From: Welwitschia mirabilis
Taxonomy: Eukaryota; Gnetophyta; Gnetopsida; Welwitschiales
Reading direction: 5' to 3'
NCBI GenBank assembly: GCA_051453625.1
Contig: JBOZIK010000001.1
Span: forward strand, 235,755,406 to 235,805,512
DNA length: 50,107 nucleotides
The translations under genes and the position numbers were made by a program. The notes below the pieces were generated by a model. That model was not told the DNA's origin. It made no database searches and was given only the letters and a program-made list of their open reading frames with translations. Below, piece by piece: positions 34,623 through 46,861 of this stretch (the first letter of the stretch is position 1; each line of letters opens with the position of its first letter).

Positions 34623-36010
34623 TCTTTCCTAAATGTGAAGGACTAGTGTATTATAGTGCTCATTTTAATCATATCTCTTTTGCTATAACTCTAATTGCTC
34701 TAAACTTTTGCTAGTAGATTCTTACTTAACTAAAAACTTTCATGTCTTATGAAATCCAGAATTCCTTTTTTGATCATTTATAGTAGAATTGTAGTTTTAC
34801 TAGGAAAATTTTTTGAACTATGAAATCTTAATTTTCCATTTTTGCATATTGAATTTCTCTATTAATATTGATGTGTTTTTAGAAAGGAAAAATCTAATCT
34901 TATAGTACTTTTTTGAGTGCATTTAGAATATGAGATCTATTTTTTCTTAAGTCTTATAGTTCTTAATATTTTTTATCAAAGTAGGTTTTACTATAGTTTT
35001 TGTGGAATTATTAAGAGATTTTATTTCTTATTAGTTTTAATAAATTTTAATTGATCTCTAATATTTTGTTCTAGAGACTTTTTTTAAGAAATTATATGTA
35101 TTTTTAAAGTCATTAAAAGTTCAAGATCCCCTTTTCTAGAGTTTCTTCTCTTCCCTTTTCCTCTTTTCCTTCTATTTTCTTCCTTTCTTTTAGTCAAAAT
35201 ATCATGAAATTGACTAAATTTTATTTAACTGCATAAACATTTCATATTAGTTTGTGTTAATTCATTAATTCATAACTTGATTTAGATGCTGCATCACTTT
35301 TGTAACTCATTTAAAGCATAATTAAGAATTATCTTTCAAGTCAAATGGATTAATATTTACCAAAAATATTATTAAAGCCAATTGATTTGTTTATTAGTTT
35401 TTAGAATGATGTTTTCAAAGTGATATATTTTGATTCCACCTTGTTGAAAAATTAGTATAGAGTTGAATAAGATGTTTGAACGATTTATATGTTTTCATTT
35501 TATATTATCTTAAATAAGTTCTCATAAAAAATTATTTGTGCTTAACAATGGCTTAAGTAGGTTTGATTATTTTAACTTGTTTAATTATTCATTTGATTTA
35601 TAAATAATCATTAGATTAATATTTAATGTCTATAAAATATTATTTCTTTCTTGTTTAACATATTCTCATTTTCACATATTGTAAAATTTAATTCATTTTA
35701 CACATGTAGTTCTTAACATTAATTATATGTCATGTGTTGTCATAATATGAAAGCCAATTAGAGATAGTTATTTTATTATGTAAAGTAATAATTTAATAAA
35801 TCAATGTATAATATTTATAAAATAATTTATGCTAAAGTGTTCCACTGATTTCATACTTCTGTAATTCTACTATATATTCAACTTGATTTAGGAGATTTAT
35901 TTATGCTTTATTGTAAATTATTTATTCTTGATTTATTTATCTTAAGTCAAATTATTATAGAATGTGATCTTGTTTTAAAAATTAAATTTTTTCTTCATTT
36001 AAGATTGACA

Positions 36011-36028
36011 TAGGTACCGAGGACACGT
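36011..36028 (+). other. Possible primer-binding site
   Basis: TAGGTACCGAGGACACG immediately follows the LTR end. It resembles a mutated TGGCGCCG-type site (tRNA-Asp is common in this clade) but too few bases are kept to decide the tRNA. Confidence 0.4.
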
Positions 36029-36389
36029 GATTTGATGAAATATTATACTTATTTTTTGCATAGACATATACTTATGAAAGTTTCTTTATTTTCATGTTTT
36101 TTCTATATTACAAATGCGTCTATAAAATCATAAGCACTACATTACTCTAATAATCCTTCTAGGTGTATGTATTCTAACTTCAACATTTTTTTTTATATCC
36201 CTCTCTTTATATTGTTTTTCATACTATGCATATATGAGTAAATATTGAATCCATATTAGTAAATTCTTAGAAAGATTACATATCTTTGAGCCTACATCAT
36301 CAAATCAACCTTTGTCACCTTTATTATCACCATTAACTTCTTAAGTGTTTGACTATCTTACTAAGATCTTATGTTGCCTTGTTTTTTAA

Positions 36390-37560
36390 ATGGCTATTCA
36401 AGATAGTAATGCTTAAGATCTTAATCCTCACCTTACTTTTGGAAAACTTTTTGAACACTGAAAAAGTAATTCCTCTATTTTTTTACCCCTAATATTATAA
36501 TTTTTATTAAATATCTTAAAGAATTATCTTAATTTTCATGGTTTAAATTATGCGGATCCTTATGATTTATTGAAGAATTTAATTTCGATTATAAGATTAT
36601 GTCTCAAACTCATTCAGATGTAGCTAAATTACAAATTCTTCCTCATTGTTTAAAGGATAAGATTATACATTATCTTAGGATTATTTTTAATGATGAGAAT
36701 CATCCAGATCTTATAAATTTTAAATGACTCTTCAATAAGAAATTTTTACATATAACTCATACTAATCAAATGATAAACTTATTAGTAGTTTTAAGCAATT
36801 TTATAGTGAGCCTTATTTTGAATCTTTTAAGTGTTTTAGAAATCTTTTAATTACAAATCCCAATCATGGTTTTCAAATTTGGAGATTAGTTTGCTTTTCT
36901 TAGGAGTTCTTAATTTAAAAAAAACTAGAAAAATAGGAATAAGTTTAACTAATAGGATTTATTGGACAAAATATATAAATAAATCTTAGAAGGGATTATA
37001 AGAAATAGTGGAAGTTATACAAAGGTGAGAAAATATTAAAAGTAACCCTGGTAGAAGTAAGATTATCTTGAATGATCTTATGAATAAGGATAAATTAAAT
37101 GATGGATTAGTAAACAGAATGGAAGTTCTATTTACTCTTTTAGAAAATCTTAAATTAAAATAAGAGAAGTTTAAGTAAAATCCAATTTAACCTTCTTGTA
37201 ATTTCATTTTTATAATGAGTTGTATCAAGTAGAGTTTTATTACATTAAGTCATGTCAAAATTTCAAGGTATCTTAAAGTGCTTTGAAACATAATCCTTCA
37301 TCTAAAGCTTATGCCTTTAATCAAAATTATAAAACTCCTTTGCCATTTAATAAGTACCCTAATTTTCATTCAAATAGTTTTTATCAAAATCACAGTCCTA
37401 ATGCTTTTCATCCTTATAGTAATAAATCTCAATGGTAATCTAAACCTTTACCTCTTCTACTTCCTCAAGAGAGTAAGTTAGAAGAAACAATGAAGTTTTT
37501 AGTTAATCAAATGAGACAAATGTAGCCAATTCCTAATTTTATGTTTCAATAATAATGTAA
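36390..37560 (+). pseudogene. Inner Gypsy gag (broken)
   Basis: ATG at 36390 opens MAIQDSNA*DLNPHLTFGKL. Next come FHGLNYADPYDLLK near 36535-36575, MSQTHSDVAKLQILPHCLKD near 36600-36650 and a KIIHYLRIIFNDENHPDL block near 36655-36715 (for the AKHWL..L core of Retrotrans_gag), then LFNKKFLHITHTNQM and the FRNLLITNPNHGFQIW region near 36830-36885. The Asn/Pro/Tyr-rich tail with YKTPLPFNKYPNFHSN near 37330 and QESKLEETMKFLVNQM near 37470-37515 is typical of Athila gag ends. Many stops are present. Confidence 0.85.
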
Positions 37561-37689
37561 GAAGAATATTTATCCAAGTTTAGCATCTTAGTTAGCTCCT
37601 AACCCCAAATCATCTAAATAGATATAATGTATGCTAACAATGTATCAATGACAAAGTATGCCACTAATACAAGGTTATTATTACATATC

Positions 37690-38860
37690 TTTTTCAAACT
37701 AATGGTAAGTATAAGTAATCAACTATGAGCTTACTAGAATTCTTTGGAAAATGATTAGCAAGAATAAAAAGGATTGGTTATTTAAGTCATCCGATGTATT
37801 ATGAACTTATTGTACATTGTAAAAAACATCCATTGGCATAACCCCATACAAACTTGTTTTTAATAAATAATGGTTCCTTCTTATTGGAATAAAATATGAA
37901 GCTTTTGATGCTAGTTTTAAGTTAATCTAAATTTTAAAAATTCTACTAAAGTGGAATGCATGAAGTAAATGAACTAGATAAAATTAGATGAGATGCTTAT
38001 GATAATTAAGTGATTGTTAAATTGATAATGAAATATTATCAAGATCAATTCATTCATAGTAAAATTTTTCAAGTGGATGATACAGTGTTGCTATTTTTAT
38101 TCGATTTCCNNNNNNNNNNNNNNNNNNNNNNNNNNNNNNNNNNNNNNNNNNNNNNNNNNNNNNNNNNNNNNNNNNNNNNNNNNNNNNNNNNNNNNNNNNN
38201 NNNNNNNNNNNNNNNNNNNNNNNNNNNNNNNNNNNNNNNNNNNNNNNNNNNNNNNNNNNNNNNNNNNNNNNNNNNNNNNNNNNNNNNNNNNNNNNNNNNN
38301 NNNNNNNNNNNNNNNNNNNNNNNNNNNNNNNNNNNNNNNNNNNNNNNNNNNNNNNNNNNNNNNNNNNNNNNNNNNNNNNNNNNNNNNNNNNNNNNNNNNN
38401 NNNNNNNNNNNNNNNNNNNNNNNNNNNNNNNNNNNNNNNNNNNNNNNNNNNNNNNNNNNNNNNNNNNNNNNNNNNNNNNNNNNNNNNNNNNNNNNNNNNN
38501 NNNNNNNNNNNNNNNNNNNNNNNNNNNNNNNNNNNNNNNNNNNNNNNNNNNNNNNNNNNNNNNNNNNNNNNNNNNNNNNNNNNNNNNNNNNNNNNNNNNN
38601 NNNNNNNNNNNNNNNNNNNNNNNNNNNNNNNNNNNNNNNNNNNNNNNNNNNNNNNATTTCCATTTATTTCTTGAAAAATTAAAGTACAAATAGAAGCATC
38701 CCTTTGTTATTATTATTGCTTATTCTTTTTGAATAGCTAACATTGAAAATCACAAAAGTGATCATGTCTAAAGAGTAAATAAATCTAAACTCAAATTATT
38801 CATTAATCAAAAGTTAAATGGAGATGAGACATATTTTAATTTTTATTTCGAAATGTAAAT
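37690..38860 (+). pseudogene. Inner Gypsy integrase, C-terminal part (broken, contains an N gap)
   Basis: In plus frames: YELTRILWKMISKNKKDW near 37725-37780 (end of the integrase core), LFKSSDVL*TY with Trp now TGA at 37802, KTSIGITPYKLVFNK near 37824-37868, then NELDEIR-type relic near 37970 and KYYQDQFIHSKIFQVDDTV from 38031. After the gap come FHLFLEKLKYK at 38656-38690 and VNKSKLKLFINQKLNGDETY near 38777-38835, the usual end of Athila-type Pol. The reading before and after the 546-N gap fits together with almost nothing missing. Confidence 0.8.
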
Positions 38861-39555
38861 GTGATAAAATCCAAAAAATCAAATGATGTGGAATTCTTTT
38901 TCTTCTTTTTATTTTTATATATTAAACCTAAAAATGTAAATGAGAGCTATAGGTTTCATATAGTTACATTCAAAATATTTATTAGATTTAGGAAGGAATC
39001 ACTTCTATTGGTGATATAAAATTTATTAACTAACTTTTTAGTTAGTTTTTAAAGTTTTTCTTTTAAGAAATTATAACTAAGCTATGTATTTTTCATTCTA
39101 AAATCCTAGGTATCATCCTAGTTGAGGGATGTAACCATTTCTTTCCTAGGTTCTGTGATACTTGTGATTTTTATTTTTTTGAGTACTTTTTCATTTTGAG
39201 AATCCCTGCTTCCAAATTTTTGAAAAACCACCCTAATTATTTATTAATTATATTAAACTAATGCTTTACTAATTATCTTAAACTAATGCTATAGTGTTAA
39301 AATCACATCTAAAGTAGTGCTATAGTGTCATTGCAGTAAATAATCTAACATTTTTATCACTATAAAAACTTTATTTTTGGTCCTTATACCTCATTTCTAC
39401 TTTGGTTTTCATAAGAAGTAAGTTATAAAGTTGTGTGATAATCATAAAATTTGGATATTTAAGCTATACTAAAATAATGGTAAGTCTTATTTTAACTATT
39501 TTCTTCTATCTTGTTTTTTTAAGTACTTATTTATGCTTTTATATTAGATGTTTAT
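38861..39555 (+). other. Post-pol AT-rich spacer of inner element
   Basis: No domain seen. Includes short local repeats such as TTAAACTAATGCT at ~39250 and ~39280. Confidence 0.5.
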
Positions 39556-40326
39556 TATAGAAGTTATTTTCTCTATGCTCTTAGTTCTTGTTGCTGCCCT
39601 TAAAGATGATGAATTAGTTAGGGATTGTATAGGTCACTAGTTAGTTAATCCTGATGATGCATTATACCCTAGTAATACTATAGTTTTCTTTCACTAAGAT
39701 CTTTAGTTCAATAAATTTGAAAATGTAGGTAATTCTATTATAAAAGATCTTACTATTCACTAGTTCCCTAGAGTTGTAGTGACTAGGAATTAATGGATCT
39801 TTATACTTTTTAGATAGGTTATTATATATTCTAGGTAACCTTAACATTAATTCTAGCCTTTATATAAATCATCCTAAGCCACCTAGTGTATCTCTTAATT
39901 GTTACATTATATCAAATAATTGAGGTACTAGTAATACTTTTCATGCATTCTTGAATGTATTAAAAAACCTTCAATTTTTAGATAGGGATATGCTCCTTGT
40001 GTCCCTTCTCTTATATTTTGTCATATGTATTATGTTCATTTTTATCCATGTTCTATTGTCATTTCTTTACCTTTTATAATTTGAAAGGTTATTTTCTACC
40101 CATAAGTATCCTAAGTTTTGTAGGATTAGTTATATTAGACATCCTTTGCATTTGCCTACTAATTTTAAATTGCTTTAGGAGGTAAAGAGGTTTTATAAGC
40201 CTGAGTACTAGTAGTAGTTATCTAGACCTTAGCCTGAGCAACAAGTTATCCCCTTAGCCAAAATTAATAAGCACTTGGAAAAGATTGAGTATGATATGAA
40301 AAGAAAGTCCCATTATATCCATAGTT
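39556..40326 (+). pseudogene. Unrecognised coding relic between pol and 3' LTR
   Basis: One frame from ~39592 reads about 75 codons as protein-like sequence broken only by TAG/TAA: LKDDELVRDCIGH, LVNPDDALYPSNTIVFFH, FNKFENVGNSIIKDLTIH, FPRVVVTRN. Around 40095-40326 another frame reads HKYPKFCRISYIRHPLHLP, then EVKRFYKPEY, EQQVIPLAKINKHLEKIEYD and MKRKSHYIHS. Athila and Tat elements often carry an extra (sometimes env-like) reading frame here, so position supports element origin. I do not recognise the protein and see no clear signal peptide or fusion-type segment. Confidence 0.5.
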
Positions 40327-41093
40327 AAATTTTTATTTTTCTTCAATAACTTAATTCTTATCTTGTAAATATGGATTAATAAAAGATCAACAAGTAACTC
40401 AATGTCTTATTCATTAATCTGCCACTACTATGGAGTGTGAATACCATAGCAAAGACAATAATGAACTTTTTTCTTGTTTTGATTATCCTACTCCTTAATT
40501 TTTTTATGTATGTATTAGAGTGAAATAATTTTTATTTTTATGCTTCACTCCTTTCTCTATTAGTATTTGTACATATGAATTACTTAATAATCTTAATGAT
40601 CTACTATCTTTTATAATTACTATCTTTTATAACACTAGATTATAATATTTTATTATGGGTGTGTTTTATATTATATATATTATGTTCATATTTTTATTTT
40701 TATTTTGTAAATCAATAAAAGTAATAAAATTTTACTTTTTTTTTTGAATAATGAATAAAATGTTGAAAATTTTTCATGTCTTTGCATTATATTATTATCT
40801 TCTATGAATTACATTATTATGCCTTTATGATTACTAGTATTGTTACTTTTATATATCATTTTATTAATAGGGCCTGCATTTAGATCCATAACCATTAATA
40901 TAAGCTATAAAAATATAAATCATTAGTCTATAAGGACTTGGCAAATGATGAGATTCCTCACTGTCAAGTAACATGATAAATATTATTAGGTATTTTGATA
41001 ACAAATATGATATAATACCTTATGGATGAACATTAAGATTTGTAGCAAGCTTAATACCTCTTATCATCATCACTTGCATGAACATCCAAGGAG
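40327..41093 (+). other. AT-rich spacer before 3' LTR
   Basis: No gene recognised. Typical untranslated region upstream of the polypurine tract. Confidence 0.5.
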
Positions 41094-41104
41094 ACTAGTT
41101 GGGG
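41094..41104 (+). other. Inner element polypurine tract
   Basis: GACTAGTTGGGG directly precedes the 3' LTR start (TATAAGG, for ancestral TGTAT). The outer element has the near-identical GTTGGAGGG before its own 3' LTR, supporting both calls. Confidence 0.7.
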
Positions 41105-44068
41105 GGTATAAGGAAGTTTGAATTTTTGATAAAATAAGGTATTAATAGTCATAATTTTTTATTACTTATAGTAACTATAATACTACATTTATAGTTATTT
41201 TTAAAGCTTTTAGATGAAAAAGTTCTTAGATGTTTAAAAAGATAAAAATAATGCATTATGATTTAGTTTTAGGTTATTTGCAATTATCATGANNNNNNNN
41301 NNNNNNNNNNNNNNNNNNNNNNNNNNNNNNNNNNNNNNNNNNNNNNNNNNNNNNNNNNNNNNNNNNNNNNNNNNNNNNNNNNNNNNNNNNNNTTTATAGT
41401 TATTTTTAAAGCTTTTAGATGAAAGAGTTATTAGATGTTTAAAGAGATAAAAATAATGCATTATGATTTAGTTTTAGGTTATTTGCAATTATCATGATCA
41501 GTAGGTCAAGATCAAAGGTGATAATATGGAGCATGAAAGACTTCTTTAATGTTTTAACTCTTGAAATGTGTTATAGTACCTTTTCCGTCATTATATATCA
41601 CCCACTTACTAATGCAAAAATTTTAACTCATTGTGATATTAGATGCATAACATTAAATAATCTTAGAGCTTATTAGGCATCAATACATTGAAAATCCACA
41701 TTATAGGAGTAATAACTTATTTTTTACTAGTCATTTTTTAGTCAAATATGATGTTTTCATGTAATATTAGTTTAGTTGAAAAGATTAAAATTCAGTTAAT
41801 TTATAATTTTATATTTTTTATGATTACTAGTGTAATAACCTATGGAACTGGGGTACCATTTCCTAGCATAATTTATGTTGTAGTATCATTTAACTATTTA
41901 TAATTTGTTAATGTAAATTATGTGTTTAAAATTATAATTTATGGTAACTTCTTCACTTAACACCTAACTTGGGTCATTAAAAAAGACTCTACCTAAATGT
42001 CAAACTATACATCTAGCAACATCTAGCTACATTAAAGCTAATACATGCTTTTAAGTTAATTTTAAGATATTTTCAAGCATTGGAAGGAGTTCCTAACTAC
42101 ATCCTATCTCTTATTTCTTCACTTTTAAGTTGATTTTCTCTATATATCATCTTTGGAAGCTTTCTATATTCTTCATTCTTATCCATTACTACCATTTAAA
42201 TTCATTTTTGATCTTCTTCATCCTTGTATAATATTTTTTTCATTTCATTTTCTCTAGTTTTTACTTATCTAAAAGGTATTGTAATAGTAGGGAAGTGCAT
42301 GTAAATGAGTGGTGTAGGAGAAAGAGAAGGCATCAGATCTTATAGTCATTTGGATTAAAGATTAATGAATGGTTTTGATTATGTCTAAAACCAATACATG
42401 TTTTTTTATTTTTATTTTTATTTTTATGTTTATGTTTACTTGATTTATGCATTTCTATCATGTATTTCTTTTAATTCTATTAACTTCTTATAGAATAATA
42501 CATATTTATTACTAATGAAATTATAAAACATTTATATCTATGAAAGCATTATCTGATTTTACATGGTTGGTAACTTTTATTTAAAGAAAGCATGTGATCC
42601 ACTCCTTGTTTCTCTTCTTTTCTCTATTCTTCTCATTTATTTTAGTAGATCTTCTCATAATTCCATTTTTCTTCTTATGTAAGTGATGATGAATTTTTCT
42701 TTTATTCTTTCTAATAGTTTAATTTAAGATGTATGTATTTAATTTATGGAATTATGAAATTGAAAATTTTAATTATTATATTTTTACTTCTCTCTATCTT
42801 CCTCTTTTCTTAAGTTGATGTGGAATTAGTGAATTTCTATTTGTTTTATCGTATCTTGCTGCTTTTAACTCTAATTACTCTAAAATTTTACCAGTAGATT
42901 CCTCTACTAATTTAAAAACATTCATGTCTTATTCACTGAAATCTCAATTTGGTCTATAAAATTCCATTTTAATCATTTATAGTAGAATTGTAGTATTAAA
43001 TTTTCTAAACTATAAAATCTTAATTTTATCATTCTTAAACATGAAATTTCTCTATCAATATTGATGTGTTTTAAAAAAGTTAAGATGTAATCTTGTAGTT
43101 TTTTTTGAGCACTTTCAAAATATGAGATCCATTTTTGCAATTTTTTTTAGAGAGTGTTTCTTATTAGTTTTAATCTATTCTACCTTATCTTAAATATTTG
43201 GTTTCAAAAACTTATTTTAGAACATATTTTGAGTATCCTAAAAGTTTTATGTCCCTCTTTTTGAAGTTTCTTCTCTCTCATTTTCTCTTTTTATTTTCTT
43301 TCCTCTCTTTCTTCTAGTCAAAATATCACTAAATTAACTAAGTTTCAATTTGATTGCATAAACATTCATATGTTGGTCTGTATCAAATACTTATTTATTT
43401 TTAACCTAACTTAGATGTTATAACACTTTTACTACTCATTTGATGTATAATATGGGTTATCTTTCAAGTTAAATACATCAACATTTAGTGAAAATATTAT
43501 TAAAGTTAATAGAGTTGCTTTGTTAGTTTGAAAGATTATGTTTTTAAAGTGATATATTTTGATTTTAACTTGTTGAACTATTAGTACAAAATGCAATGAG
43601 ATGTTTGAATGTATCATATACATCCATTTTACATTATCTTTTTTAATAAGAAAATATTTTTGCTTAATAGTGACAAGTAGTTTTAACTATTCTAACTCTT
43701 TTAATCATTCATAGTGAGTGTTTATAAAAGATTATTTCTTCCTCATTCAATGTATTTTTTTTTTTTTGTCTTATAAAATTTTATTCTTTTCACACATGTG
43801 ATTCTTGACATTCATTATGTATCATGCTCATAATTACATAAAATTTAGTTTGAGATAGTTATTTTATCACATAAAATGATAGTGTGATAAAGCAATGTAT
43901 AATATTTATAAAGGAATTTATGCCAAAGTGTTTCATCAGTTTCATACTTGTGTGCTTTCACTATATAGGCAGTTTGTCCTAGGTGATTTATTTATGACTT
44001 TTTGTGAAGTCTTAAAGGATGATTTATTTGTTTTAAAAATTGTATTTTTTCTTCCTTTAGTATCTTCT
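41105..44068 (+). repeat. Inner Gypsy 3' LTR (~3.0 kb, one N gap)
   Basis: Partner of 32926-36010, colinear along its length. A gap of exactly 100 N (41293-41392) is flanked by ~100 bp repeated with three differences (41193-41292 versus 41393-41492). The end near 44068 is approximate because the last ~20 bases have drifted. Confidence 0.85.
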
Positions 44069-45570
44069 ATGATTTTGCTTACATCCATTAACTTTACCTG
44101 TCTTTAATCTTCTCATTCATAAGTTATAGATTTTCTTTCCCTTCTTGGAATTTGGTTTGACCTAAAGATAAAGTCTCATAATGGTGTAATGCTAAAACAA
44201 AAGAAACAAAAGTAATCCATAAGTTTCATGAGATAAGCTATTATTGTAAAGCTACTTAATTAAAATATGATATTATATATATATTAGAGTATGGCACTTA
44301 CAAGTGTATGTTGACATGTATTTTGTAGTGATACTTGATATCATATTATACACTTATATATTATTTTTGTTCACATTCTTGTTTTACACAACATTATGTA
44401 ATAAAGAATTGGTTTTATTATAGTTTGAACATTTTAAGATTATATGTTTCTTTCTTACAAATTCTAATCTTTTAGATAAACTTATAAATGTATTTAACAT
44501 CATATTGAATAATTGTATGTAAGTATATTGTTTTCACAAAATAATCAACTTTCTAATTGTATATGTACTTTAACTACTTTTTGAATTGTTTTTTTAATTT
44601 TTTTGACTTATATTATCTATAAATATTATAAATTTTAAACTCTTAAAATTTTTAAATAAAATAATTAGTAACATTTGAACTAATATTTTATGCTGACATC
44701 ATGACATATCTCTCTAACATGACTTTTTCAGGCTATTAATGTAAACTAGTTGTTAACATTTTACATCACTAGGTTTAAAATAACTCTTAACCTAGCATTT
44801 CTTTTCATTACTATATGTTATGCATACTCGATGTACATCAATTTTTGATATAATCATTGATGTAAACGTTTCCTATGGATATCCTTCATATTAATATTAT
44901 TATCAAGAAGATACATGTTGAAGATCTAAATACTATAAAAATCCTATTATAGAAAATATACATGTTAATATTTCTATTGCCACCACTCATGAAAACTAGT
45001 TTTCTAGTGTAGAAGGACATTGATTATACTAGTTTCAAAAAACTAGATGGTATATGAATATGTAAAACGTCAAAATCTAATCATGTGTGGATAACCTTTA
45101 AATTACCTCATATGTATTCAACTTATATGTTGGATCAAATGAATATATAAAATTCTAAAGAATTAATAAATTAAAGCCATTTTAATTAATAATCTATATG
45201 TCACCTAGACAATAGTGCAAGGTATATGTGTCTATTATAATAGCATAAGAAACATAAATGTAAGTTTGAAATAATATTTTTCCTATGAAAGCCACTCTAT
45301 TTATTTAATAATAAACCAAACAAGGGTAGTTCAAATAAATAATAATAATACATTACATGGCATATGTACTAGAAATTATAATTAAATCTTATCATAATCA
45401 GTTTAAAGTATTAGCAAAGATGAGTTCCGAAAATGTAAACATTCCTAAATTCATTAAGGTAAGTAAATTATCACATTGTTTTTTTTTTTTAATATTATGC
45501 TTTAGTAGAATAAAAGCTCTTATCTTAGGAATGAACTCAATTAGAAGTTAATACCTAATTATCATCATCA

Positions 45571-45715
45571 TGAGTGGTTCATCTTGATGTCTTTTGAATG
45601 TATCAAGGGGCTTAAGGTCTACCAGATGAATGTCAAGAGTGCCTTCTTGAATAAATTATCATAAGAAGAGGTATATGTTAAGAAACTTAAAGCTGATTTC
45701 TATAAAAATCTATAA
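45571..45715 (+). pseudogene. Copia reverse transcriptase fragment
   Basis: One plus frame reads FECIKGLKVYQMNVKSAFLN, then a stop and EEVYVKKL. This matches the Ty1/Copia RT block (K.YQMDVKSAFLNG.L.EEVYVEQP.GF), with the catalytic Asp of QMDVK now Asn. Only about 45 codons remain, with no LTRs visible nearby. Confidence 0.75.
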
Positions 45716-46709
45716 ATTTTTCCGTTCTATTAGTTTTCATTTCTGTTATAATTTTAGGACAAATCCATAAACTATACAAAAGGATAGTGATGTAATGTAG
45801 GATGTGTACAAGTTTACTTGAATTGAATACATGAAATTGAATAAAATATATATTAATTCCTATGTTTTGTTTTGAAATTATATTGATAGTTACTATTTGT
45901 TAAATAAAATAAAACAATTAAGCTAAAACCTTAAGTGAAAGAGAAAACATAAAATATTAAAATTTTATCCCATTTTATAACTTTGGATCTCCACCTTTTT
46001 CTTTTAAAAAGGTTAAGATTATCCTTTTAGAATCTTAATTCTTAAAAGAAGATCAAGTAAAATCAAAAGTAACACATTAAGAAGCATAAATTTAGATTTT
46101 AGACTTAATTCATATCATAAAAAATCTTAACCGTATATTCTTAATAATTGATCAAGGATCAAGATTTAATTTTTCATCTTTAAAAATAGAATTCATAATA
46201 TATAGTATAAGTTAAACCTTCCTATTTTAGAATAATGAACTCACTAATCTCATTGTTACTTCTTCTAGTGTTATTATTTATTTTTGATATTNNNNNNNNN
46301 NNNNNNNNNNNNNNNNNNNNNNNNNNNNNNNNNNNNNNNNNNNNNNCCTAAGCTAAGATGTCTAAAATATGAAAGGATTTCATCATAGAGGTGGAATTCC
46401 ATTCATTTTTATAAGAATACACTATTATGTACTTAAAAATGACTGAAGATAAAGGATGGGGGCATCTCCTTTAATAAATAAGGAATACTTACTACCAAAA
46501 TGAAGTTAAGAAGTTTTATATCAATATGTTTTTGCTACACAAAAGTGAAAATTCTAAATATTTTAAAGACAAGGAAGAATATCTTTGAATCCTCTCTTCA
46601 AATGTAAAATAAATTTTCATTTTATTACCTCTCCTCTTATTTCTAAAGACATATATATTTCCAAGCTAGATTTTCAATCCCAATACTTGATATAGAGATG
46701 TAGTTATGC

Positions 46710-46861
46710 ATTGTGGGGAACTAGATGTTGAATANNNNNNNNNNNNNNNNNNNNNNNNNNNNNNNNNNNNNNNNNNNNNNNNNNNNNNNNNNNNNNNNNN
46801 NNNNNNNNNNNNNNNNNNNNNNNNNNNNNNNNNNTGTTTTGTGGGGAACTAGATGTTGAAT
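46710..46861. repeat. 24-bp direct repeat flanking a 100-N gap
   Basis: TTGTGGGGAACTAGATGTTG and the four bases after it end at 46734 and recur ending at 46862, across a gap of exactly 100 N (46735-46834). Another unmerged contig overlap. Confidence 0.8.

Larger units (their letters stand above)
32926..36010 (+). repeat. Inner Gypsy 5' LTR (~3.1 kb, three N gaps)
   Basis: Starts TGTATC and ends GATTGACA. It aligns in order with 41105-44068: ATTTTTGATAAAATAAG, CATGAAAGACTTCTTT, ATGATGTTTTCATGTAATATTAG, CCATTTCCTAG, CATCTAGC.ACAT, TTGGAAGGAGTT, ATTCTTCATTCTTAT and TAAAATTG-type blocks through to TTGTTTTAAAAATT near the end. Gaps are 33058-33141, 33398-33497 and 34286-34295. The sequence before the second of these is repeated after it. 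Confidence 0.85.
32926..44068 (+). mobile_element. Inner Athila-like Gypsy element with deleted pol
   Basis: LTRs of about 3 kb (32926-36010 and 41105-44068) flank an internal region with gag (36390-37560), the integrase core end and C-terminus (~37690-38860) and a post-pol region, all plus strand. Protease, RT, RNase H and the integrase N-terminal part are missing between gag and integrase. A primer-binding-like site follows the 5' LTR and a G-rich polypurine tract precedes the 3' LTR. LTRs differ at roughly a fifth to a quarter of aligned positions by eye, so the insertion is old. It depends on other elements for movement and is now inactive. Confidence 0.85.

Noticed and set aside
38010-38693. 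Four long overlapping open frames on both strands
   Set aside because: They span the 546-N gap. Only the plus-strand ends carry meaning, as integrase C-terminus, already annotated.
39997-40185. 62-codon hydrophobic frame that could pass for a transmembrane peptide
   Set aside because: It is the out-of-frame shadow of the post-pol coding relic in T-rich DNA; the neighbouring frame reads as a more ordinary protein.
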